Translations under genes and position numbers: made by a program | The notes under the pieces: model-generated | What the model was told of the DNA's origin: nothing | Seen by the model: the letters and a program-made list of their open reading frames with translations, nothing else | Database searches by the model: none | Shown: positions 44,222 to 53,758 of the stretch, piece after piece | Layout of the letters: each line of letters opens with the position of its first letter | Position numbering within the stretch: the stretch's first letter is position 1 | Assembly: GCF_900149705.1 (NCBI RefSeq) | Contig: NZ_LT703001.1 | Coordinates: 1,550,001-1,614,000 of the forward strand | Direction of reading: 5' to 3' | DNA: 64,000 nt | Origin: Sphingorhabdus sp. Alg231-15 | GTDB taxonomy: Bacteria; Pseudomonadota; Alphaproteobacteria; Sphingomonadales; Sphingomonadaceae

Positions 44222-47137
44222 TCAGTCTTGGCCAACACCCGAATCATTGGAACTGCCTGCCTTACTAACATCGGTGTTACCAGCTTCATAGCCGCGATAT
44301 TCGATCGGCATATCAAGCGCTTCCAACTGTGTCTTGATCTTGTCCGCGTCGCCAACAATCACCCAAGTAAACTTGTCGGGATCAATAGCACCAGCCATCG
44401 CCTTGTTGAGATCATCAGCTGACAGCGCTTTGTAGCGATCAGCAACGGTTTCCGCATAGTTTGACGGTCGCTTGAACATCACATCACCCTGCATCTGTCC
44501 CAACACCCGGCGGGACTGCTCGAACTGACCAGGCAGCTGGCGGACATTGCCGTTCACGGTCCGCTCCAGCTCGGCCTGAGTGACGCCATTGTCGCCGAGG
44601 AAATCCTTCACCTGACTCATGATCGCAGCCACAGCCGGACCTGTCTGATTGGTCTGAACCGGTGCCCGCATGATGTAAGGAACATCATGTTCCCCGCGCA
44701 ATATGGAGTTGCGCGTACCATAGCTCCAGCCTTTGGTCTCACGCAGATCCATGTTGATCCGCGAGAGGAAATTGCCGCCGAGAACTTCATTGGCGGCGTT
44801 GAGCGTCAACAAATCATCTGTGCCCTTGAACGGAAGAACCTGTCCCGCCAGAATCAACGATTGCGGGCTATTGGCACGATGGATGACCACGATCTTGCCT
44901 TCAGCCGGTGGAACCGCCGCATCGAAATTTTTGCTGGCTGCCGGTTGGCCATCAGGCTTCCACTGGCCAAAGCGCATTTCGAGCTTTTCGAGCAAGGCTT
45001 GCTGATCAATCTGGCCTACGGCGAAAATGGTCGCATTTTCAGGACGCATCCAGCTTTGATGAAAATTCGCCAGATCATTGCGTGTGATCGCTGCCACCGA
45101 TTCTTTCGTGCCATTGCCAGACAAACCGCGCCCATATGGATGGGCATCACCGAATATCAGCGGTGGCAAGGCGTTGGTCGCGATGCTGCGCGGATTGCTC
45201 TCTTCGCGGTCAATAGCGGTTAGCTGCTGGACCCGCATACGCTCAATATCATCCGTCTTGAACGCAGGATTTTTGACAATATCCGCCATCAGGTCAAGCG
45301 ATGCATCAAGATTAGGATTAACCGCGCTCAGATTGACATCCGTCCGGTCGCGCCCGCCGCCAACGCTCACATTAGCGCCCAAACGCTCTTGCTGCTCAGC
45401 AATCTGGACCGAGGTCAGGCTGGTCGTGCCTTCCTCCATCACCGCCGTGGTAAAATTTTGTAGGCCAATCTTGTCTGCCGGATCGGCGGCAGCCCCGGCA
45501 TCAAATGACAGGGTAACACGAGTCATCGGAACCGCGTCACGCTGCGCAAAATAGACTTTAATCCCGTTAGACAGTGTTGCGGTTTCAACATCCGGAAAAT
45601 CAACATTGGGTATTTCTCCCACGGGCGGGAGAGATGATCGGTCAACGGTAACCGTTCGAACATCATCGTCGTCGCCCTGCATATAGAAAGCCGGGCTGGT
45701 CAGCGATCCGGTCCGCGCGCCTTTGCCGGATTCCACTTCCTGATACGCTTCCCGCTCACCCGGAACCACGCGGATACCAACAACAGGCCGTGTCAGCCAT
45801 TTCTTCATTGCTGCGGTTACCGACGCTGGAGTAGCAGAAGCCAGACGTTCCAGTTCTTTCTTATAATATTTGGGATCATCGGAATAAAGCTCGCCCTGGG
45901 CCAATGCAGTAGCTTTGCCGCTAAATCCGCCAACTTGCTCAAGTCCTGCAATTCGTGCAGCCGCATCGCGGGTCGCGACCCGTTGCACTTCATCTTCGGT
46001 CGGACCGTTTGCGATGAAATCAGCGATAATTTCATCCAGCCGTTTCGCGACCATATCGGCGTCTTCGCCAGGCTTCACGTCCGCCTGAATCTGCACCACA
46101 CTGCCGTGAACGAAGGGCAGCACAAAGGCCGAGACAGCAACTGCGTTTTTCTCTTCGCGAACCATGATATTGTCGAGCCGCGAGCTGGCGAGCCCGCCCA
46201 ATACGGTCATACCGACATCCAATGGTGTGTAATCGGGATCATTGAGCCCTGGCACCACCCAGTTGCGATAAATCCGCGTGGTTGCAACTTTGTCTTTCAT
46301 TACATCGTAAACTGGTGCGTCCAGAGTCGGCAATTCCGGATTCAGCACCGGAATGGGCTTGCCCTTTGGAATGGCACCAAACCATTTTTCCACCAGCGGC
46401 TTGGCAGCAGCGGCATCAATATCCCCGGCGAGCACCAAAATCGCGTTATTCGGTCCGTAATGGTCAATAAACCACTGCTTCATGTCATCCAGCGAAGCAG
46501 CCTCAAGATCTTCCAGCGACCCGATAGTACTGTGACCATAGGGATGCACGTCTGGGAAAAGCAATTCCGTCTGGCGATAGCTGACCAGTCCATAGGGCCG
46601 GTTGTCCCCCTGCCGTTTCTCGTTGGAAACAACCCCGATCTGGTTGTCGAGCTTTTCCTGAGTTACCGCGTCAAGCAAATGACCCATCCGGTCGCTTTCG
46701 AGAAACAACGCAACGTCGAGAGCAGATTTTGGTACTGTCTGGAAATAATTGGTGCGGTCCAGCCAGGTCGTGCCGTTCAGGTCCGTTGCACCAATTTGCC
46801 GCAGTGGCTCAAAATAGTCACCTGGCGCATTTTCGGAGCCATTGAACATGATATGTTCGAACAAGTGGGCATAGCCCGTCTTGCCTTTCGGTTCATGCGC
46901 TGAGCCAACCCCGTACCAGATCGAAACCGCCACAATCGGTGCCTTGCGGTCGGTGTGAACCAACACCTTCAGTCCATTGTCGAGGGTAAACCGCTCGTAA
47001 GGAATGTTGACAGCGTCAACCAGTTCACTGACTGGTGCAGCCTTGGCGGACTTGTGATCGTCGGCCAGAGCAGGTGAGGCAAAAGCCAAAGCAGTTGAGG
47101 TAAGCGCAAGCGCAATAGTGCGGGAGAAGCGTGACAT
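44222..47137 (-). CDS. M16-family (pitrilysin) zinc metallopeptidase, exported
   Basis: A 971-residue protein with a signal peptide (cleavage after SPALA, about residue 25) and two tandem M16 halves. The N-terminal half has the inverted zinc motif His91-Leu-Phe-Glu-His95 with the downstream Glu in the VVSNEKRQGDNRPYG region; the second half (from about 510, VETATLSNGIKVYFAQRD) lacks HxxEH and is the inactive partner. Such fused two-half enzymes degrade peptides inside a clamshell chamber in the periplasm. GAGGA lies before ATG 47137. It is the largest gene in the window. Confidence 0.94.
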   Translation of the reverse strand: MSRFSRTIALALTSTALAFASPALADDHKSAKAAPVSELVDAVNIPYERFTLDNGLKVLVHTDRKAPIVAVSIWYGVGSAHEPKGKTGYAHLFEHIMFNGSENAPGDYFEPLRQIGATDLNGTTWLDRTNYFQTVPKSALDVALFLESDRMGHLLDAVTQEKLDNQIGVVSNEKRQGDNRPYGLVSYRQTELLFPDVHPYGHSTIGSLEDLEAASLDDMKQWFIDHYGPNNAILVLAGDIDAAAAKPLVEKWFGAIPKGKPIPVLNPELPTLDAPVYDVMKDKVATTRIYRNWVVPGLNDPDYTPLDVGMTVLGGLASSRLDNIMVREEKNAVAVSAFVLPFVHGSVVQIQADVKPGEDADMVAKRLDEIIADFIANGPTEDEVQRVATRDAAARIAGLEQVGGFSGKATALAQGELYSDDPKYYKKELERLASATPASVTAAMKKWLTRPVVGIRVVPGEREAYQEVESGKGARTGSLTSPAFYMQGDDDDVRTVTVDRSSLPPVGEIPNVDFPDVETATLSNGIKVYFAQRDAVPMTRVTLSFDAGAAADPADKIGLQNFTTAVMEEGTTSLTSVQIAEQQERLGANVSVGGGRDRTDVNLSAVNPNLDASLDLMADIVKNPAFKTDDIERMRVQQLTAIDREESNPRSIATNALPPLIFGDAHPYGRGLSGNGTKESVAAITRNDLANFHQSWMRPENATIFAVGQIDQQALLEKLEMRFGQWKPDGQPAASKNFDAAVPPAEGKIVVIHRANSPQSLILAGQVLPFKGTDDLLTLNAANEVLGGNFLSRINMDLRETKGWSYGTRNSILRGEHDVPYIMRAPVQTNQTGPAVAAIMSQVKDFLGDNGVTQAELERTVNGNVRQLPGQFEQSRRVLGQMQGDVMFKRPSNYAETVADRYKALSADDLNKAMAGAIDPDKFTWVIVGDADKIKTQLEALDMPIEYRGYEAGNTDVSKAGSSNDSGVGQD

Positions 47138-47188
47138 CCGGAAATCCTCTTCAATATTTTGTATATCTTGAAACTACTATGAGCATGC

Positions 47189-47244
47189 GGACTTGTCGTG
47201 CAAGTCCTGTTTGATCTTCGATCAACGGTCGATCAGCATCGACC
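47189..47244. repeat. Three consecutive short inverted repeats
   Basis: GGACTTG/CAAGTCC (47189-47195 and 47201-47207), TTGATC/GATCAA (47211-47216 and 47220-47225) and GGTCGAT/ATCGACC (47227-47233 and 47238-47244) follow one another with loops of 5, 3 and 4 nt. They occupy the gap between the PmtA-like gene and the M16 gene, both on the minus strand. No T tract follows. Confidence 0.65.
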
Positions 47245-47280
47245 AACGTCAACACGCACAAACAATACTACGTAAAGAAT

Positions 47281-47907
47281 CTATTTCTTTTTCCAGCCCC
47301 AGAACAAATGGCACGGCAATATGTTCCAGATGGAATAACCATTATCGATCCGGTCAAAATGCGGTGCCATGAAATCGCGCGCGCGTTTCACGAACTGATA
47401 GACCAGAAAAGCCCCGCCCGGACGCAGAGCGTTATAGGTTTCCTTTGCGATTTTCGGACCCAGCTGATTGGGCAAGGTGGAAAAAGGCAGGCCGGACAGG
47501 ATATAGTCCGCTTTTTCGTGCCCAAGGTCCCGGATGATCTGCTGCACATCGGCTGCTGATCCATGAATCGGATAGAAGCGGCTGTCACGAATGGTTTTGC
47601 TGAGATAATCGATAAAGTCAGGATTAAGATCAATGACGATCAACGTTGCGTCGGGCTTCATGCGCTCCAGCACCGGCCGACAGAACGTACCGATACCAGG
47701 GCCATATTCAACGAACACTTCACATTCATTCCAGTTGACCGGTTCAAGCATCTTTTTGACAGTTACGGCCGAGGAAGGAATGATGGAACCGACCATTACC
47801 GGATGCTTCAGAAAGCCTTTGAAGAACACGCCCCATGCGCCAAATGTGCGCGCAGCGCGTAGCTTGATTCGGGCCCATAATGGTGTTTTTGCAAGGCTGT
47901 TGGTCAA
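47281..47907 (-). CDS. Class I methyltransferase, phospholipid N-methyltransferase PmtA-like
   Basis: A 208-residue protein from TTG 47907 with AGGAG 9 nt upstream. Motif I is VFVEYGPGIGTFCRPVL (near 65), and ADYILSGLPFSTLPNQL (near 135) matches the PmtA class that methylates phosphatidylethanolamine to phosphatidylcholine with SAM; the N-terminal amphipathic RIKLRAARTFGAWGVFFKGFLKHP could bind the membrane. The SGLPF segment also recalls rRNA adenine methyltransferases. PC synthesis is plausible in this lineage but the substrate is inferred. Confidence 0.78.
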   Translation of the reverse strand: MTNSLAKTPLWARIKLRAARTFGAWGVFFKGFLKHPVMVGSIIPSSAVTVKKMLEPVNWNECEVFVEYGPGIGTFCRPVLERMKPDATLIVIDLNPDFIDYLSKTIRDSRFYPIHGSAADVQQIIRDLGHEKADYILSGLPFSTLPNQLGPKIAKETYNALRPGGAFLVYQFVKRARDFMAPHFDRIDNGYSIWNILPCHLFWGWKKK

Positions 47908-48011
47908 TCAAGCTCTCCTATTATCATCCCGCTGTCTTATTAAGCCATAACAGTGACACATACAAACATCTTCGCGCTTGTCCGAGGCGAAGAGAGGACT
48001 AAAAGAGCAAA

Positions 48012-48377
48012 ATGATTTTGCATCCACCTGGAAGTATCGCCGTGATCTTTTGCGCTCAGCGCACTGCGGATGATGAAGAGGCCTATGCCGCTGCGGCAAC
48101 CATCATGAGCGATCTCGCCGCGCAACAATCTGGCTATCTGGGACAAGATAGCGTGCGATCAGAAAATGGCCTGGGCATTACCGTGAGCTATTGGGCAAAT
48201 GATGCCGCGGCCAAGGCATGGCGCGATCATCCGGTTCACACCGCCATTCGCGAACAGGGCCGGGGTAAATGGTATGAGAGTTACACCCTCCACGTCGCCC
48301 AGGTTGAGCGCAGCTATGACTGGGACAAATCTGATGACGGGAAAAAATCTGGGAACCGCAAAAAGAGGATGCCATAG
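48012..48377 (+). CDS. Antibiotic biosynthesis monooxygenase (ABM) domain protein
   Basis: A 121-residue protein with a single ABM ferredoxin-like fold: SIAVIFCAQRTADDEEAYAAAATIMSDLAAQQSGYLGQDSVR, then GLGITVSYWANDAAAKAWRDHPVH and the RGKWYESYTLHVAQVERSY strand. The C terminus is basic. Members are cofactor-free or heme-linked oxygenases, but many have unknown roles. It begins 104 bp from the divergent PmtA-like gene and precedes the MFS gene by 6 bp. Confidence 0.87.
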   Translation: MILHPPGSIAVIFCAQRTADDEEAYAAAATIMSDLAAQQSGYLGQDSVRSENGLGITVSYWANDAAAKAWRDHPVHTAIREQGRGKWYESYTLHVAQVERSYDWDKSDDGKKSGNRKKRMP

Positions 48378-48383
48378 GAGCCT

Positions 48384-49742
48384 ATGGCTGATTCTTCCGT
48401 TCCGCCCCTTGCTACGAAAAAGCACAAACAGATAGACAGCACCCGCATGACGGTACTGTTTGCGGTGATGCTTGTCACGGCTTCGGGCAACACGGCGATG
48501 CAATCGATATTGCCAACCATCGGAACCCAACTGGAAATTCCTGACTTCTGGGTCAGCGCTGCATTTAGCTGGTCGGCCCTGCTATGGGTCTATACCGCGC
48601 CCAAATGGGCCCGTCTGTCCGATCATCGCGGTCGCAAAGCGTTGATGCGACTGGGCATGATTGGCTTTACGGCATCGATGGCCTTGGCTGGTCTGGCGCT
48701 ATTCCTGGGTCTGCTGGGATGGTATAGCGCGCTTTGGACCTTTATATTATTCGCGATATTCCGAAGCCTTTATGGCGGGTTAGGGTCCGCCGCTCCACCT
48801 GCGGTTCAGGCCTATGTCGCAGCGCGTACCCCACGCGCAGATCGCACGAAAGCGCTGTCGCTGATTGCTTCATCCTTTGGTCTCGGCACGATTGTCGGTC
48901 CAGCCATTGCACCTTTGCTGATCCTGCCTGTCTTGGGCTTGTCGAGCCCAATGTTCGCCTTTGCGTTCATAGGGATATTAGTGATGATTGCACTGGCTCT
49001 CAAGCTGCCCAATGATGATCCCGGCTTTGAAGCGCGCGGTGTCGTGACCTCGGAACCCTATAGTGCCGCACCATCTTCGGGCAGCCTGAAAGATGATGGC
49101 CATGACGACCAGCCAACAGGCACGCCAGCCCCCGATAGCTTGCCGCCACGACTGCGCTGGGGTGACCAGCGCATCAAACCGTGGCTGATCACCGGCATAA
49201 TGGGTGGCAACGCCCACGCCATCATCTTGGGTGTCATCGGCTTTCTGGTCCTCGATCGGCTGGGTCTTAGAGACGACCCAACAACCGCGATTGAAATGAC
49301 CGGTATCGTGTTGATGTCCGGCGCGGCTGCGACGTTATTGGCGCAATGGGGATTGATCCCCCTGTTACAGATGGGACCGCGATCCTCGGTATTGTGGGGC
49401 ATGTTGCTGGCAGGGGTCGGTTGTCTGATCATCGGCGTGTCAGGCGATCTTTACGGCATCATTATCGGATTCGCGGTCAGCTCGCTCGGCTTTGGCCTTT
49501 TCCGCCCGGGCTTCACCGCCGGTGCCTCGCTAGCCGTTGACCGATCCGAACAAAATGGAGTCGCAGGCATTGTTGCATCTGTGAACGGCATGGCCTTCAT
49601 CGCCTCACCGGCGCTGGGTGTGTTGCTTTATACCTATGTCAGCGCGTTGCCGTTCTGGATCGCAGTAACCATGTGCCTGTTCATTTTCGGCTGGGGTGTC
49701 AAAACGCTCAAGTTGGATGAGAACACCAACCTGCACCAATAG
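48384..49742 (+). CDS. Major facilitator superfamily transporter
   Basis: A 452-residue membrane protein with about twelve hydrophobic segments and an intervening hydrophilic loop (about 215-265). The MFS signature between helices 2 and 3 is WARLSDHRGRKALMRLG. TAGGAG precedes ATG 48384. Family membership is clear; the LGTIVGPAIAPLL segment in helix 5 resembles the antiporter motif C of drug exporters. Substrate unknown. Co-transcribed with the ABM gene. Confidence 0.9.
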   Translation: MADSSVPPLATKKHKQIDSTRMTVLFAVMLVTASGNTAMQSILPTIGTQLEIPDFWVSAAFSWSALLWVYTAPKWARLSDHRGRKALMRLGMIGFTASMALAGLALFLGLLGWYSALWTFILFAIFRSLYGGLGSAAPPAVQAYVAARTPRADRTKALSLIASSFGLGTIVGPAIAPLLILPVLGLSSPMFAFAFIGILVMIALALKLPNDDPGFEARGVVTSEPYSAAPSSGSLKDDGHDDQPTGTPAPDSLPPRLRWGDQRIKPWLITGIMGGNAHAIILGVIGFLVLDRLGLRDDPTTAIEMTGIVLMSGAAATLLAQWGLIPLLQMGPRSSVLWGMLLAGVGCLIIGVSGDLYGIIIGFAVSSLGFGLFRPGFTAGASLAVDRSEQNGVAGIVASVNGMAFIASPALGVLLYTYVSALPFWIAVTMCLFIFGWGVKTLKLDENTNLHQ

Positions 49743-49755
49743 GCAATCTGCAACG

Positions 49756-52092
49756 TTAAAACTCGTGCTTGCTGTCGTTGACCGGCGTTAACATACCGGG
49801 AGCGACGAAACCAATTGGCTCGGCGCGCATCGCATTTTGCTTGAGTTGCGCTTCCATTTTGGAATATTCTTCCTCCATCTCTGGCGTTACCGAGGCCCGA
49901 CTGTCTTTCAGCGCGCGCTCAAAATGCTTCATCGAGACCTTCTCGACCAATCCGCCATGTTCGCGCAAGGCATAGAGCCCTGCCCGGCGTACCAGATCTT
50001 CCAGATCGGCACCCGAATAGCGTTCTGCGCGCCGCGCAATATCATCAAGATCGACATCCTTGTCGATTGGCATCTTCGCGGTGTGGATGGCAAGGATCCG
50101 GCGGCGCCCCTCTTTTTCGGGTACCGGAACATAGACCAGCTCATCAAATCGGCCGGGGCGTAACAGCGCCGGATCGACCAGACCGGGGCGGTTTGTTGCG
50201 CCGATCAGGATAACCGACTGCATTTCCTCCAGCCCGTCCATTTCAGCCAATATCGTGTTGACCACGCGTTCAGTCACTTGCGGCTCGCCCATCCCGCGAC
50301 CACGCGCCGGGACCAGACTGTCAATCTCGTCAATAAACAATACCGTCGGCGCGACTTGTCGCGCTCGCGCAAAGAGGCGCGCAATCTGCTGCTCACTCTC
50401 GCCATACCATTTGGAAAGCAAATCACTGGATTTGGTCGCGATGAAATTGGCCTCCGCTTCCCGCGCTACAGCCTTGGCGAGCAATGTCTTGCCCGTTCCA
50501 GGCGGTCCATAAAGCAGAAATCCCTTGGCCGGCCGAATACCCAATTTGGCGAAGGCCTCCGGGCTCTTCATCGGCAATTCAATGCCTTCCTTCAATCGCA
50601 TCTGCGCGTCATCCAGACCGCCAATATCTTCCCAGCGCACATCCGGTGCCTGCACCATCACTTCACGCATGGCAGAAGGTTGAACGCGTTTCAGCGCCTC
50701 GACAAAATCATCGCGGCGCACCACCAGCTCCTCAAGAACTTCCGGTGGCACGGTTTCAGATTCCAGATCAAGTTTCGGCATGATCCGCCGAACCGCTTCA
50801 ATCGCAGCCTCACGCGTCAAAGCCGCAAGATCGGCGCCGACAAAACCATATGTTGTGCGAGCCAGCTCCTGAAGGTCTACCGCCGATTCCAAAGGCATAC
50901 CGCGGGTGTGGATTCCCAATATTTCTTTACGGCCGCGCAGATCAGGAACACCAACGATGATCTCGCGATCAAATCGGCCCGGTCGGCGCAGCGCCTCATC
51001 AATGGCCTCGGGACGATTGGTCGCCGCGATGACCACCAGATTGAGGCGTGATTCCAGACCGTCCATCAATGTCAGCAATTGAGCGACCAGACGCTTCTCT
51101 GTCTCACCCTGCACTTCACCTCGCTTAGGTGCGATGGAGTCAATCTCGTCAATGAACAGGATCGATGGTGCCGCCTTGGTCGCCGCTTCAAAAACTTCAC
51201 GGAGTTTTTTCTCGGATTCGCCATAAGCCGATCCCATGATTTCAGGACCGTTGATCAGGAAAAATTCGGCGTCGCTTTCATTTGCGACGGCGCGTGCCAA
51301 GCGGGTCTTGCCCGTACCCGGAGGACCGTGGAGCAGCACCCCTCGTGGCGGATCAACGCCAAGGCGGGTAAATAGTTGTGGATAGCGGAGCGGCAGCTCG
51401 ACCATCTCGCGCAGCTGATCGATAGTTTCATGCAACCCGCCAATATCATCATAGGTGACATCAGCCCGGCGGTGCTCGGTCGATTCTTCATATTCCGGGC
51501 GCAGTTCGACTTCAGTATTCTCATCAATATGCACAAAGCCCTTCGGAGCGGTCGAAACGACCATAAGTCGGATCTGGGTCAGCGAAAAAGCCGGAGCGGC
51601 CAGCATCTGCTGCAATTGCGGCGGCATGTCGCTACGATCGACCTGCTGCTGGCCATGAGTCGCGACAAAATCGCCCGCATTTAGAGGCCTACCCATGAAG
51701 CTGCGTTTCAGGCCAGCGCCGCTACCATGCAGGCGCAGATCTTTCTGCGCTGGTGCAAAGATAACTTTCTTGGCCGCCTTGGACTCTACCTTGCGAATTT
51801 CGACAAAATCACCGGAACCTACGCCGGCATTGGCGCGTTGCAATCCATCAAGGCGGACAAAATCTAGCCCTTCATCCTCCGGATAGGGCAGAACTGCTCG
51901 AGCGGGCGTTGCCTGCTTGCCGCATATCTCGACAACATCACCCTCCATCAAACCCAATTTGCTCAGATTATCACGCGACAGGCGCGCAAGCCCGCGACCG
52001 CTATCTTCTGGCCGCGCATTGGCAACTTGCAGCTTTATCATTTGAGATTCGGATTCAGGGTCGGACGGGGATTCGGATTTGGGATCAGACAT
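49756..52092 (-). CDS. CDC48/VAT-type double AAA+ ATPase
   Basis: A 778-residue protein from ATG 52092. An N-domain (about 15-195; LQVANARPEDSGRGLARLS and a double-psi barrel) is followed by two AAA modules, each with a P-loop GPPGTGKT, Walker B LFIDEID and an arginine-finger region RRPGRFDR or LRPGRFDE. This is the archaeal VAT and eukaryotic p97 plan, rather than ClpB or FtsH. Bacterial members occur in sphingomonads and some other lineages; they probably unfold proteins. An upstream ATG at 52143 is in frame but less likely. It lies alone, with a strong terminator-like hairpin 120 bp before its start. Confidence 0.92.
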   Translation of the reverse strand: MSDPKSESPSDPESESQMIKLQVANARPEDSGRGLARLSRDNLSKLGLMEGDVVEICGKQATPARAVLPYPEDEGLDFVRLDGLQRANAGVGSGDFVEIRKVESKAAKKVIFAPAQKDLRLHGSGAGLKRSFMGRPLNAGDFVATHGQQQVDRSDMPPQLQQMLAAPAFSLTQIRLMVVSTAPKGFVHIDENTEVELRPEYEESTEHRRADVTYDDIGGLHETIDQLREMVELPLRYPQLFTRLGVDPPRGVLLHGPPGTGKTRLARAVANESDAEFFLINGPEIMGSAYGESEKKLREVFEAATKAAPSILFIDEIDSIAPKRGEVQGETEKRLVAQLLTLMDGLESRLNLVVIAATNRPEAIDEALRRPGRFDREIIVGVPDLRGRKEILGIHTRGMPLESAVDLQELARTTYGFVGADLAALTREAAIEAVRRIMPKLDLESETVPPEVLEELVVRRDDFVEALKRVQPSAMREVMVQAPDVRWEDIGGLDDAQMRLKEGIELPMKSPEAFAKLGIRPAKGFLLYGPPGTGKTLLAKAVAREAEANFIATKSSDLLSKWYGESEQQIARLFARARQVAPTVLFIDEIDSLVPARGRGMGEPQVTERVVNTILAEMDGLEEMQSVILIGATNRPGLVDPALLRPGRFDELVYVPVPEKEGRRRILAIHTAKMPIDKDVDLDDIARRAERYSGADLEDLVRRAGLYALREHGGLVEKVSMKHFERALKDSRASVTPEMEEEYSKMEAQLKQNAMRAEPIGFVAPGMLTPVNDSKHEF

Positions 52093-52211
52093 GGGGGATA
52101 GACTCCTGCCGCTTCTATTGTTTCCAACAAGATAGGGAGGCATCCGGCAATTTGCGACTCTGAATTTGCCCGGAATCCACCCAGCAGGACAAGGAGAGCC
52201 GTATTTCAGGC

Positions 52212-52242
52212 AAAAAAAAGGCCAGTCCCGAAGGACCGGCCT
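52212..52242 (-). terminator. Orphan intrinsic terminator on the minus strand
   Basis: On the minus strand AGGCCGGTCC pairs with GGACTGGCCT with one mismatch around a UUCG loop closed by C-G, followed by eight T. Nothing annotated is transcribed into it: the next gene to the right is on the plus strand. It either attenuates transcription of the CDC48 gene or ends a small RNA. Confidence 0.75.
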
Positions 52243-52330
52243 ATAAAAGTTTTTAGGAGAGGATGCCTGAAAGGCGAGTTCTATTTGGGCGAGAATCGTT
52301 TATGTTGCAAGTGCGAAAAGAACATTGTTG

Positions 52331-52347
52331 GTTGCATTTTACGCAAC
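52331..52347. promoter_or_regulatory. Candidate LysR-type binding site
   Basis: GTTGC (52331-52335), seven bases, then GCAAC (52343-52347), a palindrome with the T-N11-A core (T52333, A52345) of LysR-type operators, about 100 bp before the start of the LysR gene. Confidence 0.45.
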
Positions 52348-52445
52348 ATACTATTTCTGTCAGCGACGAGATTTAGCCAATCTATTCAATTTAAATGCAA
52401 TTTTGCGTTGCACAATTCTCATTTAGCTCCGATATTGCAAAAACC

Positions 52446-53324
52446 ATGCGACGTCTCCCTCCCCTACGTGCCTTGGAAGCCTTTATCCGTGTTGCAAGAC
52501 TTGGCTCTTCCAAGGCTGCAGCCGCTGAACTCGCGCTATCTGCTCCCGCGCTGAGCCGCAGAATCAAATCGCTGGAAGACCATATTGGAAAGCCATTATT
52601 TGAACGGCGCAACCAAGCAATGGTCCTCAACGAAGATGGCCAGTCGCTGCTTGATGCCGTTGCTCCTGCCTTGGAAACGATCGGCGAAGCAGTAGAACAA
52701 ATGACCGTCACAGGCAGCGATTTGCGGCTTCGTTTAGGTGTACTTCCACTCTTTGGAGCGACGCGCCTGTTGCCCCGCTTGCCGGAACTTAGAAAACTCT
52801 ATCCAAACCTTCATATTGATGTTGATACCTCCACCCACGCAGAAAATATGCTGGGTGATGTTATTGATGCAGCAATCATCATTGCTGATCATGTTGATCC
52901 CAATCTCTATTCTGTAAAGCTGGACAGCAACAAGATTTACGCCATTGCTGCAACGGACCTTGTCAATGGGCCCAATGCAATAAAGACGCCGGAAGACTTA
53001 ACAGCGCACAATATTCTTATCCATAGCGATATGATCAAAGCCTTTGATCGCTGGAAAGAGGCTGTTGGCTTGCCTGATCTCAATCCTGCCAGCGTCGATC
53101 AAATGAATAGCGGTCCATTGATGCTGGAAGCCGCAGCACAGGGACTTGGTGTTGCCATCATGCATGGCGGCCACTTTTCCGACGCCAATGACCCGCGTCT
53201 CGCACGGTTGTTCGACTATGATATTGATAGCCCCTATTCTTACTGGTTCGTCTGCCGCAAACGGGACAAGAAGAATCGAGCCGTGCGAATTTTCCACGAT
53301 TGGGTTGTAAAAGCAGGGCTTTAA
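52446..53324 (+). CDS. LysR-type transcriptional regulator
   Basis: A 292-residue regulator from ATG 52446 (MRRLPPLRALEAFIRVARLGSSKAAAAEL); a more upstream ATG at 52395 would add 17 atypical residues. The winged helix occupies 5-65 (LSAPALSRRIKSLEDHIGKPLFERR), then a linker helix and two periplasmic-binding-protein-like lobes (about 95-292). The GcvA-like start and PLFERRNQAMVLNEDG are typical. No target gene is obvious nearby; the divergent CDC48 gene may be one. Ligand unknown. Confidence 0.92.
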   Translation: MRRLPPLRALEAFIRVARLGSSKAAAAELALSAPALSRRIKSLEDHIGKPLFERRNQAMVLNEDGQSLLDAVAPALETIGEAVEQMTVTGSDLRLRLGVLPLFGATRLLPRLPELRKLYPNLHIDVDTSTHAENMLGDVIDAAIIIADHVDPNLYSVKLDSNKIYAIAATDLVNGPNAIKTPEDLTAHNILIHSDMIKAFDRWKEAVGLPDLNPASVDQMNSGPLMLEAAAQGLGVAIMHGGHFSDANDPRLARLFDYDIDSPYSYWFVCRKRDKKNRAVRIFHDWVVKAGL

Positions 53325-53500
53325 GCGACCAACCGTGCCTGTTTGGCTGTTGGACCTCCATGACATTTATTTGTTTTTATGGTAGACGATAGGAATCGTC
53401 ACGCATGAATCGACAATTATTGTCGTAAAAACCAAATATTCGGGAAACTTCTGTGAGTAATCATGGAAGAATATTCCGAGCGAAATATTGGAGAAAATAC

Positions 53501-53758
53501 ATGCGTTTTAAAACTTTAGCTGCATTATCAGCTCTATCTCTTTCGACAGCGCCTGTTCTGGCGCAATCGCAGGCGGTCGCTCCTGCGACCAGCGCGAGTG
53601 TGGAGCGTGTTTCCGCGACTCAGGAACAAGCCAGTAATCTAGGAGGTGGTAGCGATACCATCATAGCCGTACTGGCCGGTGCCATTGCTGTCGGTTTTAT
53701 TACGCTAACGATAATAAATAATGATGATGACGACGACGATAATCCAACAAGCCCCTGA
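53501..53758 (+). CDS. Small membrane protein with poly-Asp tail
   Basis: An 85-residue protein from ATG 53501 (TTGGAG upstream). It has a signal peptide (MRFKTLAALSALSLSTAPVLAQ), a short periplasmic part rich in Ala, Val, Ser and Thr, one transmembrane helix (DTIIAVLAGAIAVGFITLTII, about 54-74) and an acidic tail NNDDDDDDNPTSP. I know several similar small proteins in sphingomonads, all unnamed. It ends before a hairpin at 53806 and probably is transcribed alone. Confidence 0.65.
   Translation: MRFKTLAALSALSLSTAPVLAQSQAVAPATSASVERVSATQEQASNLGGGSDTIIAVLAGAIAVGFITLTIINNDDDDDDNPTSP

Larger units (their letters stand above)
52093..52445. other. Intergenic region with an orphan terminator and a LysR-type operator
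   Basis: This 353-bp gap separates the divergent CDC48 and LysR genes. It contains a strong minus-strand terminator (52212-52242) that no annotated gene explains, a GTTGC-N7-GCAAC inverted repeat (52331-52347), and several other TTGC/GCAA elements. I see no further coding sequence. Confidence 0.6.
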
